From Spinellus fusiger (lineage: Eukaryota > Mucoromycota > Mucoromycetes > Mucorales > Phycomycetaceae), in NCBI GenBank assembly GCA_025094145.1, contig JALLLS010000127.1, positions 1 through 64,000 of the forward strand: a DNA stretch of 64,000 nucleotides, read 5' to 3'. The position numbers and the translations under genes are program-made. The notes beneath the pieces were generated by a model. The model did not search any database. It saw only the letters and a program-made list of their open reading frames with translations, and had not been told where the DNA came from. Below, one piece after another: positions 33,500-45,000 of the stretch (within the stretch, counting starts at the first letter, position 1; each line of letters opens with the position of its first letter).

Positions 33500-35330
33500 A
33501 CGCATTATTCTTCCTTTTTAAATTTGCTTAAATGCTGTCATACTATATACTACTCAAGCTGCCAACAGCCAGGAAATTCTCAAAGAACTCAACACAGTTG
33601 CCCTTTTAGTTCTGTAAATCAACAGAACAAGCAAATAGAGGCTGACATTGAAGAAATTGACACCAACATGCAAGAAACTGAAACATCAAATCAGAGTATT
33701 CGATGTACAAGTTGTTATGGATATAGTCATTTGCACAAAGGTCATCCTAACTGTTCAAATAATGATAGATACCAAACAGAAAGTAAAGACATTGTGATAA
33801 AACCAAATAATAATTATTTATTTCAGAAAGTTAATTAGACAAATCAGTCATACAATTCTATGAGTTACATACTTCTTTTTCCTACAGAACAGTTAGGTTA
33901 GAATATAAATAGATGTTCAGTCAATGACCGAAATTTCTATATAAGCACACTAAAACACCACTGCTTCAGATTGATTTACAGAAAAATAAATCACTTGTAT
34001 TATTTGTACAAAATAACTAAGACACACGAAGAGATATACTAAGCAGTGTACAGGATTCTGTTACCTTATATCTTATATTAAAAAGCGAGAAACTAACAGT
34101 TAACAGTTCATAAGAAACAGCTACAAAATCAATGGTATTGAATAAAGCATCTATGATAAGTCGTAACGTATTTAATGCAGTTGATAGATCTTTTAGAGAT
34201 ATCATAAAAGTACAACAGCCTGTGTTAGAATGTGTACCTTCTGGTGGCGATTTCTGCCAAGTTCACCCAGTAGTACACAAAGGAAGTAAGATGGATAGTG
34301 TTGATCAGTATATAAACCGATCTTCCACTTGGAAACTCGCGAAATTATTCAAGTTAGTTGTGAATATGTGTGTTGAGCAAGCTATATCACCAGAAAACAA
34401 CATACTTGCAAACACCTTGCAACAGTTTTCCAGATATTTCTTTGATGTTGGCAATGAAAGTATTAAGACAGGAGGAAACACACAAATGATCAGAGTTCCT
34501 GATGATATATTGTTAACATGCCATGACATGAGTTATTTAGCAGATACAATCCATGGTAGCATATTATATCCTGAAAATGACACACTGATATCATACATAA
34601 GAGACCAAATAGCTACAAAAGCTATACTTACACTAAAAAACACTGATGTTATACAGATCAATAATTGAATTATGGACAGAATTCCTTTTGGAGAAGTCTT
34701 AAATTTTTACAGTAGTGATAAAGCACTCGCAGATAAATCCAATGCCATAAATTTCCCAATAGAATATCTCAACAGCATAAACACAAGCAGACTTCCTCCT
34801 TACCACCTAAAACTGAAAATAGGGTCCCCTATAATGCTACTTTGAAATATGGATCCTAAAAATGGTCTATGCAATGGAACTCGCCTATTGTGTAGATCAT
34901 TTCACAGAACCATTATTGAGGTTGAAAAAGCAACAGGGCCTAACTCTGGTCAAATAGCTTTTATACCACGGGTGACTCTGGAGTCTTCTGCTGAAATAAC
35001 AGGTATTCTTTTCAAGAGGTGTCAGTTTCCTGTACGGGCAGCGCTGTCAATGACAATTAACAAGGCTAAAGGACAAACATTGGAAAAGGTTGGCATCTAA
35101 CTTTCATCATCTGTTTTTTTTCCCGTGGACAGCTATATGTGGCTCTCTCAAGAGCAAAGTCACCAAGTGGGATTAAAATCTTTTTGGATTCTTAAAACTC
35201 AAAAATACCAGGAAGAGAAGATAGATATACTGCAAATGTTGTTTACAAAGTACTTTGGTTGTCAGTCTATATATTTATTATTACTATGTTTAATTCAAAA
35301 TAAAATACTAACATCTTAACATATTGTTTC
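33500..35330 (+). mobile_element. Helitron relic 2 (Rep/helicase fragments)
   Basis: Helitrons are rolling-circle transposons coding a RepHel protein. At 33700-33770 a CxxC-type knuckle is visible (CTSCYGYSHLHKGHPNC). At 34132-34668 a 178-codon frame matches the Pif1-like helicase: GGDFCQVHPVV (motif III region), SSTWKLAKLFKLVVNMC, and FFDVGN. After a stop, 34849-35100 gives LCNGTRLL, IPRVTLESS, FPVRAALSMTINKAKGQTLEKVGI (motif V/VI region), and the final QLYVALSRAKSPSGIK is readable at about 35130-35180 in another frame. The Rep domain and the N-terminal helicase motifs (including the Walker A) are gone. It is a relic related to the copy at 2370-4240. Confidence 0.85.
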
Positions 35331-35438
35331 TATAAACGGTAAAACACGCAACTCTAATAAGCATTTGTTCGAGTTATGAACGCGAAGCGTAGGTTGTAAA
35401 ATCCCAGTAGTAGGCCAAGTCTCTATTAGTGAAACTAA

Positions 35439-36687
35439 AGTGACCAAATGAATGCAATCGACGGTTTCAAATGCAGATTTCTTTCTTTCTTTTTAGTTTT
35501 GTCGTTTATCTTAATAGTGTTATAACTTTATGAATTTATAAGATAAAAACATAAAAAAAATTCAATAGATACATGGAGTAGTGTTTATAATACATAAAAG
35601 TAGTTTTATTGGTAGGTTTTTTAGTAGCTACCATCAGTTAATGATATCTATCACAGCCTGGCATATCCGCCCTGTGCTGGCAATGAGAGTGTCTGTCACT
35701 TCCTTTGATATTCTATTCCATTCTAACATCAGTACAGCCTTCAACTTTTCCTTGGTAAAATATATCATCCTGTTCTTCCAAATGACCTTCTTGAAGTGGC
35801 CTCACAGATACTCAATTAGATTGAGATCAGTATTATAAATACCAGTAAAGAGTCATTACTATACCATTTAATAGTCTCTAATTGAGTTGTCTTGCTCTTA
35901 TGGTGTTTAGTATTGTCCTCCTATAGGCAGTAACTGGCTCCAGGGTTTAGAATAGAGAGAGTAATGCTTGAGTTCATGGCAGTAGATATCTCTCAAGACA
36001 TTGATGTACTTGTTGAAGTTTATCTTACCCTCCACTAAAATTCATCTCTCAACACCCTCCCCACTAAAAGTGTTCATACCATTACTTCACCACCTCCAGA
36101 AATCTTTGTTTCCGGGAAATTCTTGGGCTCAAAGGCCGTACCAGGCTGCCTGATGATTTTTTCTCCCCTGCCATAGTTCATGAGCTTGACTCTGAACTTA
36201 TCTGACCAGACTATCTGTTGCCACTGCTCATAGGTACAACCAAAGTTCTCATAGGCCCACTAGAGCCTTTCCTTTATATGTTTCTTGGTGACAAGATGCT
36301 TCACCACTGGACTGAAAGAGTGGAAACATATTTCATCGAGGTACCTCTTCAAGGTTGGTCTTGAAACCTTGATGGCCATGTCTGCCACGATGGCCTACTT
36401 GGTCTGATGGGAGTTGCTCACAACTATTCCTTTCATCCATCGGAGAGCGCTGGACAATAGAGCTCTCTTAAGGCCACTCTTTGGAGAAGGCCTCACAATG
36501 TCTCCCACAGTGATAGGAGGAACGTTGAGCATACAAGATGTCTCGGCCATATTGTTGTTGTTCAGCACCTCATGGATAATGGCTGAAGATGCCTGAGGTG
36601 TTGGATGATTAAGATGTTATAAGAAAAGAAGTGTTATGAAAAATATCTCTGAATTTGAAACCATTGACTGCATTCTTTTGGTCACTA
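35439..36687 (-). mobile_element. Tc1/mariner element D with inverted ends
   Basis: Left end GTGACCAAATGAATGCAATC (about 35440) and, inverted, right end GTGACCAAAAGAATGCAGTC (about 36685 back) are recognisable inverted repeats of some 35 bases that continue through GGTTTCAAAT. The minus-strand transposase is broken by TAG/TGA stops but reads through VSRPTLKRYLDEI, HLVTKKHIKERL, YEQWQQIVWSDKF (first catalytic Asp), PETKISGGGEVMV and DLNLIEYL near 35800. The Glu usually following the first Asp is Lys here. Its sequence is not closely similar to elements A-C. Confidence 0.85.
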
Positions 36688-37458
36688 GATATACAATTCA
36701 ATGATACCAAAAGAGCAGTATATCACTTTTTAAATAACAGGACAAATAAAATAAACTGTTTATTATCATAAATATATATTTGCTTCTCAAAATTTTAACT
36801 TTTGGAATGTCTACATTGATTAATGTCTAGTGTGATAGACCTTTGTTGATGATTTGGATCAATGGTAAAACATAATGATACAAGTACTGATGAAAATCCT
36901 AACTGTGATTTGAAAAAATATAAGAGTTACTTAAAGATTAAAGAACATATGAGAAACGATAATGCTTCTTACCATTAGTCATAGATAGTATCATCTACTT
37001 TTACCTTTTTTCTCTCTCTTTTTACATAAAGAATGTCGGTGTCGTATTTTTGATATTTGATATTTGCTACTTGGTCTTAATATTTATGAGTAGTTGATGT
37101 ATAATAAGTATTGCCTGTGTATTTTTTGCTTAATAATTTTGTTTATCTGTCTTCATAGTCTTCTTATATGGTAGAGTATGAGTATTAATACATATATATA
37201 TCTCTCTTCAATTGTATTTTTCTTTTCTCTCTCTTTTCCCATCAAAAATATATAGTCCACTGTATTTAAACAGTAACACACATACCATGATTTTAATTTA
37301 ACAGGGATCTAAACTGCTGCAAAAATATAACTTGAACTTCACCCCCAGGTTCATTAGTCTAGGTTTATAACATGCATAATATAAGTATAGTAACTAGTCA
37401 AATGAAAATGAGATGTAGATACCTATCAAAACAAGGACAGCATAGTGAAAATCAACAA
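36688..37458. other. AT-rich intergenic, no gene seen
   Basis: No protein-like frame or element end was recognised. Long T-rich tracts with TATATA near 37190. Confidence 0.5.
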
Positions 37459-37773
37459 TCACAACAAGGTCATCAACGATTCAAATGAGTGATATAAATT
37501 ATATCCAATAGAAATACCAAGAACTGGACTAAAAAATAAACTCAGGGAAAAACAAATAGTAAGAGTAGTGGCATGAACAATGACAGATCCAGCACCAAAA
37601 CCCAACAGCAAGGCCCAAAGAAGAGGCCCAACCACACCGATAAACACCGCCACACAACCGTCTACACCTACGACGTCTACAGATATAATCAGATTCAAAT
37701 TCAAAATTAGTATGTATCATAGATCATAGATCAATCTTTCTTTCTTACCTTCGGGCACACTACGGCTCGCCAT
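37459..37773 (-). CDS. possible small two-exon membrane protein
   Basis: An ATG at 37773 starts a 25-base exon (37773-37749, MASRSVPE) with a GTAAGA donor. A TAG acceptor at about 37677 leads into an exon running to a stop at 37459. The joined frame is 80 residues, dominated by two hydrophobic segments (VAVFIGVVGPLLWALLLGFG and a second of similar length). Family not recognised. It could be chance: hydrophobic frames arise easily in this composition, and the region around it holds no other clear gene. Confidence 0.35.
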
Positions 37774-38315
37774 CACTTTGGAGAATAGCAACTTCAGACA
37801 CTGATCAGATAGAGGAGCTAGTACCTAGCATCCATCATATCTTCAACATTGCTTCCATATACCATCTCAGAACAGACACCAAAAAATTCAGGGAGGGGAA
37901 TACGCTACCGTCTGTTTGTGGCTCTATTCTGTACTAGCGTCGCCCAATATCTCTTGGTAAATCCATTGGGGAGACGTTTGGCCTTTGACTCAAACATGCT
38001 CAGATTATATCACACCAGCTTCCTCATCTGTAGAAACAAGACCCCACAAATAATTGGCTAGACATGGCAGCACTTTGCCTTCAGGAACAGAGTCCTGGAT
38101 GGGGTCACATCACAAAAAAATCACTTTTTTTTATGTCACTGGTATTTTCATCACCGGCATCAAGATCTCTGTTTTCTACAGGCAAATCAACACCATGCCC
38201 TCAGACATTCTACACATCTGGTGCCAAACTGTTCCAGAGCTGGGTGTCCCGGCTTCAATCTGAAGCATCCTCCAGATTATTGCTAACTAAATCGTCACTC
38301 CTCAAAGAGCAACCC

Positions 38316-38894
38316 TCAGCGCCAGCAAAATCCTGAGTCACCTTCCAAAGGGGGATTGAGCAAACCCTCCAGGTCAACGCCAAAGGGTTCTTCCACACCA
38401 ATGTAATCATGTAGCAACAACAAGCTATTGGAGTTGCTAATGATGGACAATCGTCCATCATCCTCATCAGATCTACTGCCCTCATACTGAGTGTCACTCA
38501 GTGCATCATCATGGAACACTTTGCTGACCATCTCAACAGTTTCTGCCTCCTCCAAAGAGAAGGTGTCCCAGTGCAGCAAAGGGCCCAGGCTTTCTCTTGA
38601 CTCAAAGCTGTAGAGTCCACCTGTGGATCCGGTGGAATCCCTGAATGGATCCAGAGGTAAACCCAGTGCATAAGTCAACACCTCATACGGCATGTTCAAG
38701 TACATGCCCTCAGTGCCTGTACTACAGCTTTCCATCAGCTGTTCTTTGTTCATGTCCACGTCCATCTGCTCTACAACGTCTAGGCTCATCTTAATAAACA
38801 TAAACACCATGTCGTCGAAGGCGACAGAGGGTGACACCTCATGGCACACATCCATGCTGCAATCAGCGAAGAAGAGAGAGTGTGTGTTGTTCAT
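38316..38894 (-). CDS. hypothetical acidic protein
   Basis: A 192-codon frame starts at ATG 38894 after a pyrimidine-rich leader. The product is acidic and Ser/Asp/Glu-rich (LSDTQYEGSRSDEDDGRLSI) with hydrophobic clusters. It resembles an acidic activation-type or disordered region but has no recognised domain. Base composition is notably less AT-rich than the surroundings, supporting coding. The frame ends at TGA near 38316. The alternative frame just downstream (to 38255, ...SDDLVSNNLEDASD) keeps the same acidic character, so a frameshift or a missed intron is possible. Confidence 0.45.
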   Translation of the reverse strand: MNNTHSLFFADCSMDVCHEVSPSVAFDDMVFMFIKMSLDVVEQMDVDMNKEQLMESCSTGTEGMYLNMPYEVLTYALGLPLDPFRDSTGSTGGLYSFESRESLGPLLHWDTFSLEEAETVEMVSKVFHDDALSDTQYEGSRSDEDDGRLSIISNSNSLLLLHDYIGVEEPFGVDLEGLLNPPLEGDSGFCWR

Positions 38895-39469
38895 GGTGCT
38901 GTTAAAATCGATGAATGAAGTTCGTATAAAGAAGAAAAGAAAAGAAAAGTTTCTCAGTCAACAAAACGCCTAATATTGACAAAGAAATGGTGGTGTGTCT
39001 AATAGCTAAGAAGATGTGTGTTATATGCTATGGTTTTTAGGGCGATCAAATTATTGGCTATAAAGACATGACCATGCTTGAGTAATCATTCATTTATTAT
39101 TATTATTACTATTCTATTATCTTTTCTAGTCTTTAATGGCCCATTCTTTTTTTTTTTAGTTTTTCACTTAATTCCAAGACAATCCAAACATATAATGGCT
39201 TTGGTGTCTATTCTTTAAAGAAAATAGTATGAGATAAAGAAAACAGAGTCTGTTTTACGTTGGTAAGAGTGAGATATAGCACGGAGCTCAAATCCAGGGC
39301 GATCTTTTCTATTTGCATACACTACCTTTATATTACTATAGCCTTGTGATTTTCTTGGCCAGAGCCTTCAAACTTTCAATTAGTAAAGAAATGGATTTTA
39401 TATATAAGAAACAAGGTATATCACCTTTAAAATATTCTAGAAATGAGACTGACAGTATATCCATTGTGT
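38895..39469. other. intergenic, no gene seen
   Basis: Presumed upstream region of the acidic-protein frame, then AT-rich DNA with an (ATT)n tract near 39095-39120. Confidence 0.45.
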
Positions 39470-40000
39470 ACTGAATTATATTCTAATATGACGACGGCAT
39501 TCAGGTCTCTAACAGAGGTCTATGGAATCCCTCTAGTATACATATTATTATGCATTCAACACAAATTGTGCTCAATTGAGTCTAGATCAGGGCTATAGAT
39601 AGGCCAATAGAAATCTGTCTATATAATTCTCCTGACTTAAATTTATGTACTAGTTGATTGGTATGTGCTTTGTAGCTATTTTCTTTTATGTTGTGATTAT
39701 CGATATGGTTTTAGTGTAAACTAATGCAAAAATAAAGGCAAAGCATCTTCTTTGGTCTCTATTGCCTTTTAATTCGTCCATACACTCATTGATTTCATTA
39801 TTAAATATGTCTTATACCATACTATTGGTACCATTATACTTCTTTTTTTCAGTTAAAGCACTATAAGATAGGTAATGTATACAATTTAATTGAAATTCAA
39901 ATTTGCCATTATCTCTCATAGGTGCACATTGTGATTCACTAAACAAATATTGTGGAGTGTCAGTGATAAGGGGTCTAATGAAGATGCTCGTTCACCCATC
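39470..40000 (-). pseudogene. Tc1/mariner transposase relic E
   Basis: On the minus strand, WPIYSPDLDSIEHN (about 39610-39565) is the decayed Tc1/mariner PDLNPIEH signature holding the second catalytic Asp. Upstream in a neighbouring frame DNHNIKENSYKAHTN matches the DNAxxH region expected about 30 residues earlier. Downstream RDLNAVVILEYNS fits the C-terminal helix. Frames shift at least twice. I could not fix the ends; the relic is older or more decayed than C and D. Confidence 0.6.
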
Positions 40001-41894
40001 ATAACTGTATTAGTAGTAAATGGAAAGCACCATGGACATGATATAAGCCTTTCAGTAGTGACAGTCTTTCTTTTTATTGAATTTGGCCATCAAGCAAACA
40101 CATAACTTGAATATTGTTTTTCAGAATACAGTTTTTTGTACTTGGACTAACAGTCTATCCCTTAATTTAATTATCGTGTAGCATGGGAATGTAAACCCTC
40201 TGTATTGACTGTAGTGTATAATATTGTTATAAACAATAGCCAGGCTTTTATTTATTTATTAAAAAAATGAAATAACAATCATAGACATATGTCTACTCAT
40301 TGTCATATCACTGTATAGCTTGAGTTTCTTACATTATTTCTGTCATACCAGTTTGGCTGGCTGATGTTAATCCATTGTTTGCTCAAGACTGTATTGACTA
40401 TAGACTTTGGTATAGCCTATCACACCTTTGATAAAGCTATAGTGTCAAACACTCTCAATCCATTCACTTTTAATACTTCTGTACTTTTATATAAAAAAAA
40501 TATGGATTCAGGCTATTTATTTCATTCTAAATACTATTGTATAGAACAATAGGTATCCATTGAGTTTGAATGACAGTATAAGAGATAGGCAACAGAATAG
40601 TTATGTCGACTTTGTAGGCTTGCATTAATGCAGATGATTATTTCGCCGACTGTTTACTGCCGTTATGAATACAAGGTCTTTGTATCAATGATGGATCTTA
40701 TCCACCGCTAGTACTCTATGAGTGATTGTTAAAAGTACTCCGACTGTATACTTGAAATCTCCTTTTAAACCAATAGCATAACACTATTTCTTTTGTCTTT
40801 TGAATCCATCTCACACAAGCACACAAAACCACTATAGTATTATCAATATTTTTAATTTGGTATAAAACAAATTGATTCAACAGAATCAGACACACTATTA
40901 CTAAAAGAAAAGCAATCACAGAGACTGTCTTTTTTTTTCTTTTTTTACAATCAGCTGAAGTAAAAAAAAATCGGAAGAGTAGGAGCCACAGATTTAATAG
41001 TCAGACACTCTTTTCAAAGACTATAGATAGGCGACCAGAATTCACCTTTCCTCTTTTCTTTTTCTTTTTCTTTACAAATTCCTTTGCACTCTATATGAGA
41101 CCTATATAGGTTGATTGATTCAGTGACAAGGCATTAGTTTTATTATAGTCCGAGGGTTTCTAAGGTCTTGCCCTTTTTCCCAGTTCATTACTTACATTGT
41201 GGGGTGGCAAAATAATAATAATAAAATGAAAATCAATATTAACAATAATATAATAATGACACACTCATCAAAAGTGAACCTCGCATTGAGTCTATCTTTT
41301 GATGGCGTCTTGAAGCCGGTTGATTATGCGTGATCCCGATGTAGGTTGTCTAATGTGACTGAGTTGAACGGATCAAATTGAGAAGTGTGTGTGAGTAAAA
41401 TCTTAAGTGCACTTGATAGTGAGCTATTTGTACTGTGTGTACTGCTTGTGAGTGACACCGACAACCAAATTCTCAAAATGTTTAACTTCTGGAATTGCAT
41501 ATTATTTGTCGATGGTTAACGACAATTGGCTGTATAAAGACTAGTTGCACTCAAATGACACTGGACGGCAGTCAAGTCGCTGAGAGAACTAGTCGTTGTC
41601 TTTATGCTTTTACTTTACTCATTTTATTTCTTTAACTAACATAAATACACTTTCATTTACTGTCAAAATATCATCTACTTATAAAAGCATCATATTATAT
41701 TGTTGATCTTTAAATTTCTACTACATAATTACACTGCACCTTGTTGATTATCTTTTCCAAGTATTAAACTCATAGTGACTTGACATATGTACAATACACA
41801 TTATTATATGTTCATCTCTATTAATTAACTAGATAAATACACTATGCTTTTAATAAATAAGTATAAAATGGAGTTAATAGTATAATAAAACGAT
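40001..41894. other. AT-rich intergenic, no gene seen
   Basis: Nothing with protein or RNA-gene character was recognised. Homopolymer A/T tracts near 40487, 40930 and 41050. The part 41280-41600 is less AT-rich but has no usable frame. Confidence 0.5.
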
Positions 41895-42085
41895 TTATAT
41901 AAATAAATATTGGTGTTGGTCATGGTCACTATAGGCATTAATGACAATCCGACATCTCCATCCCATTATTTCCAAGTAGACTATCCGTATAATTTTGTAT
42001 ATTATCTTCCATTCCAGCATGATGATAATAGTTAACTCTATTGGAAATGAATTATTTTTTGTACTCTTTATTGAATAGGCCGACA
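41895..42085. mobile_element. Tc1/mariner debris in opposing orientations
   Basis: On the minus strand, RCRIVINAYSDHDQ (about 41955-41910) resembles the transposase C-terminus RCRTVIDAKEGHAKY of relic A. On the plus strand, 42051-42080 (tgtactctttattgaataggccgacacgtta) matches the 5' end of element B read from 8575 backwards. So two pieces of the same family lie next to each other facing opposite ways, probably from nested insertion or inversion. Confidence 0.5.
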
Positions 42086-45000
42086 CGTTAGGAAATAAAC
42101 TATTGTTATTAAATGTAGCTGGAAGATCTGTGATATAGTCTTGGCTATAGTATGGATAGTCGACGTTGCTGCCATGCATGGACGGTGTTGGAGGTGCATA
42201 GAATATAAGTAGCTCTAGCTAACAACACAAGGAAACAGTGCATAAAAACTACATAATCTAAACACCAATAAAATTATCAACCTTTTTTTAAAAGTTAAGT
42301 ATCGTTGAGACTTTCGAGATAAGCAAGGATTTCTTAAAGAATAGTTGTCTAGTTACCAGTTGTGTTCAAACTGTGTGTTGTGTCCCCGCTCCCCTACCCC
42401 TTGGATTCCATTAAACCAGCCTTTGTGCCAAAACTCTATTTCGTTGTTCCTACTAGAGACCGAACTACTACAAGTTCATCTCTATGGTGGTCCTGTTGAT
42501 AACCTTAATGCCCTTTATTACATATCTATTGCACGCATGCCATTATTCTTGGCTTCCACTACTGATTTAAATTTCTGACTATACTAGCAACATATTTCTC
42601 TCTAATCTCAATATGTATTTTCATATATTCTTGTATCAAAAATGCCTTTAGGTTCTTGGGTGTATCTTTCAACATCATTTTCTCGTGAATCTCTCTGTCC
42701 AAAAGATTTAAAGGCATTGTTTAGGGCTCAGTTTGAGGCTTTGAATAAATCAGTTCTTTAGCATTACTATGATTTATTCTTCTTTCAATCTTCTAGCCAT
42801 CATACTAGTGTGGCGCCTTTTGTTTTTCTTATAAAACATATAGCATATTAATAGAAATATTTTGATGATATAGAGTATCTCCAATCACTACACTTCAAAA
42901 TAGAGCTGAGTGATGGTTTTCTATCTTCTCTTCTACTACTATGTTTCTGTTTTCAATGGTAATTTTTCACTTTAACTCGTCTTAATAGATAAATAATCAC
43001 CCTTTTCTATCAGTGAAAGAAAAATATTTTATTTTATTTTATTTATTGCTGAGATGTAGCTATCAGAGCTTGAATACTCGTTTAATTAAAAGCTATCTTT
43101 ATTACTTTGTACTGGTTGTCTGATATTTAGTGATATAGAATTACATCTTTAGAATATTTACTTTAAATCATTTCACTAGTATTATATTATTATACGAATA
43201 CAATATCTTAACCAACCACCTTTCCATTATCCTATATTGAATCTACTCCTCTTAATAATATATCATGAAGAGATTTTTCTTCACTGGTATGATCTTGTAA
43301 TTATTGAATAATATTTAATCAGTAAGATGGTAACAATTTTATATACAGGAAATTTTCTTGATGTTTCCCCCCGTTAGTCTCAATAAACTTTTTTATACAC
43401 TGTGCTCTTTCAGTTTTGTAAAGATCTGTTTTAATTAATCTACAAAGAATATTTATATAACTCATGTGAAGATTATCACTCACTACTTAGTTAATGTCAT
43501 TGTATCAATATTCTTGAGTGTACAGCCATTTTTTTTTCAAAGACATACTTCTCTGGTGCTTTATTTTTCATCCTAAAGCACTCTATAATAAGTTTGAATA
43601 GATTGTATGTATACAGAAACTTGCCTTGAAAAATCATCTAAGCAATTAAGCTGACTGACAGTCTTTCCACCCTATAAAACATTAAAAGTAGCTTAGCTTG
43701 AAAGTCTTCGAGGTGAATTGCCAGTATTGTGTGTGAAAAAGAAAGCATACTAGTGATAGTAGCCTGTGAACTGTATAGACCAATATGTGGTCTGGCCTTT
43801 ATGATGCCTTGTGCGCATAGAGAGGTACAGACTATTTGGATAAAGGACTGTTTGACTGACTCCTACATATTCAGTCTAGTGTCAATACATACACTCATCA
43901 ATCAATTGGGACCATTTTTAGAAGAAATACATATTGATTGAGAATGCTCCAAGTTTGATTCTTATTTATTTTTACATCACTGATATGTATATACTATCGA
44001 TCACTGTTTAGTCTCTTGTTGTGCCCAGTCGTTTTCTTTATTTAAAAAAAAACTACCAAAAGCTCTTCCCCACTTTATTACTACTGCTGAAATATTTTGA
44101 TCAATCTTCAATTTTTAGAGGCCTTAGAATGGAGTCATTATCTTGAGACCTGCTCATTAAATATGTCGATAAATATATTGTGCATAAATACTAACTTCAA
44201 AATAGAATACAAGAACTCTTTGATGGAATAAAAGTCTCTCATTGTCTACACTTCCTCTGATTATTTTTTCACTATACCTCTTATATTCTTTTAGAAAATA
44301 ATTAGTCGTTTTTACGGTTGTTGTATTTGTTTCCTCGAAATTATTTGATTTTCCAAGAACAGTTATACCTTTAAATGCCATATTAAAATATTCATTTTTT
44401 GGTGTCTTGTATTTTCTTGTTGACACTATTATTCTTCATAAATATATTATTTTCCTATTATTACACAGATTCCTATATCTATTCTTATTACTTCCTATAT
44501 TGAGAATTTAAATATTTGGCTATCCAACATTATTTCTTTTTTTTATAATATATTATACTTTCTCATGTATTTAGAGTAATTTATATGTATATACCTTTAA
44601 CTCCTTATGCTTTCATAAAAAGGTCATTCTGAGAAATAAGTAAAGGATACAAAAATCATATGAAATAGATAGATATGTATATACAGGCATTACCATGAAC
44701 TATTTATTGTAGATATCATAGGAGAAAATGATTCTACTTTTATCTTATAAGCCATCCATAAATAAGACTATAATATTTTTGGAGAGGATAAATTTGTTTT
44801 GATCACCCATTGTTCATATGGACCAGAAGCATTTTTGAATCATTCGAGTGCGAGTCAGTGATGATGTATTTAACACAGATCATTCAAGGGTCACTTTAAA
44901 ATTAAGTACCAGTATCCCTTTTTATGATGAACTTAAAAATAGTGCTGAACATATTAAATATCACATGTGGGTAGGATGAATGAATATAGTAAACATTGTT

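Noticed and set aside
37849..38336. Plus-strand frames of 70-90 codons
   Set aside because: They overlap the minus-strand acidic frame and its downstream region, lack splice logic or family similarity, and are probably chance in a GC-richer patch.
43729..43941. 70-codon plus-strand frame in the gene-poor stretch
   Set aside because: No start context, splice sites or recognised motif; length is within chance for this region.
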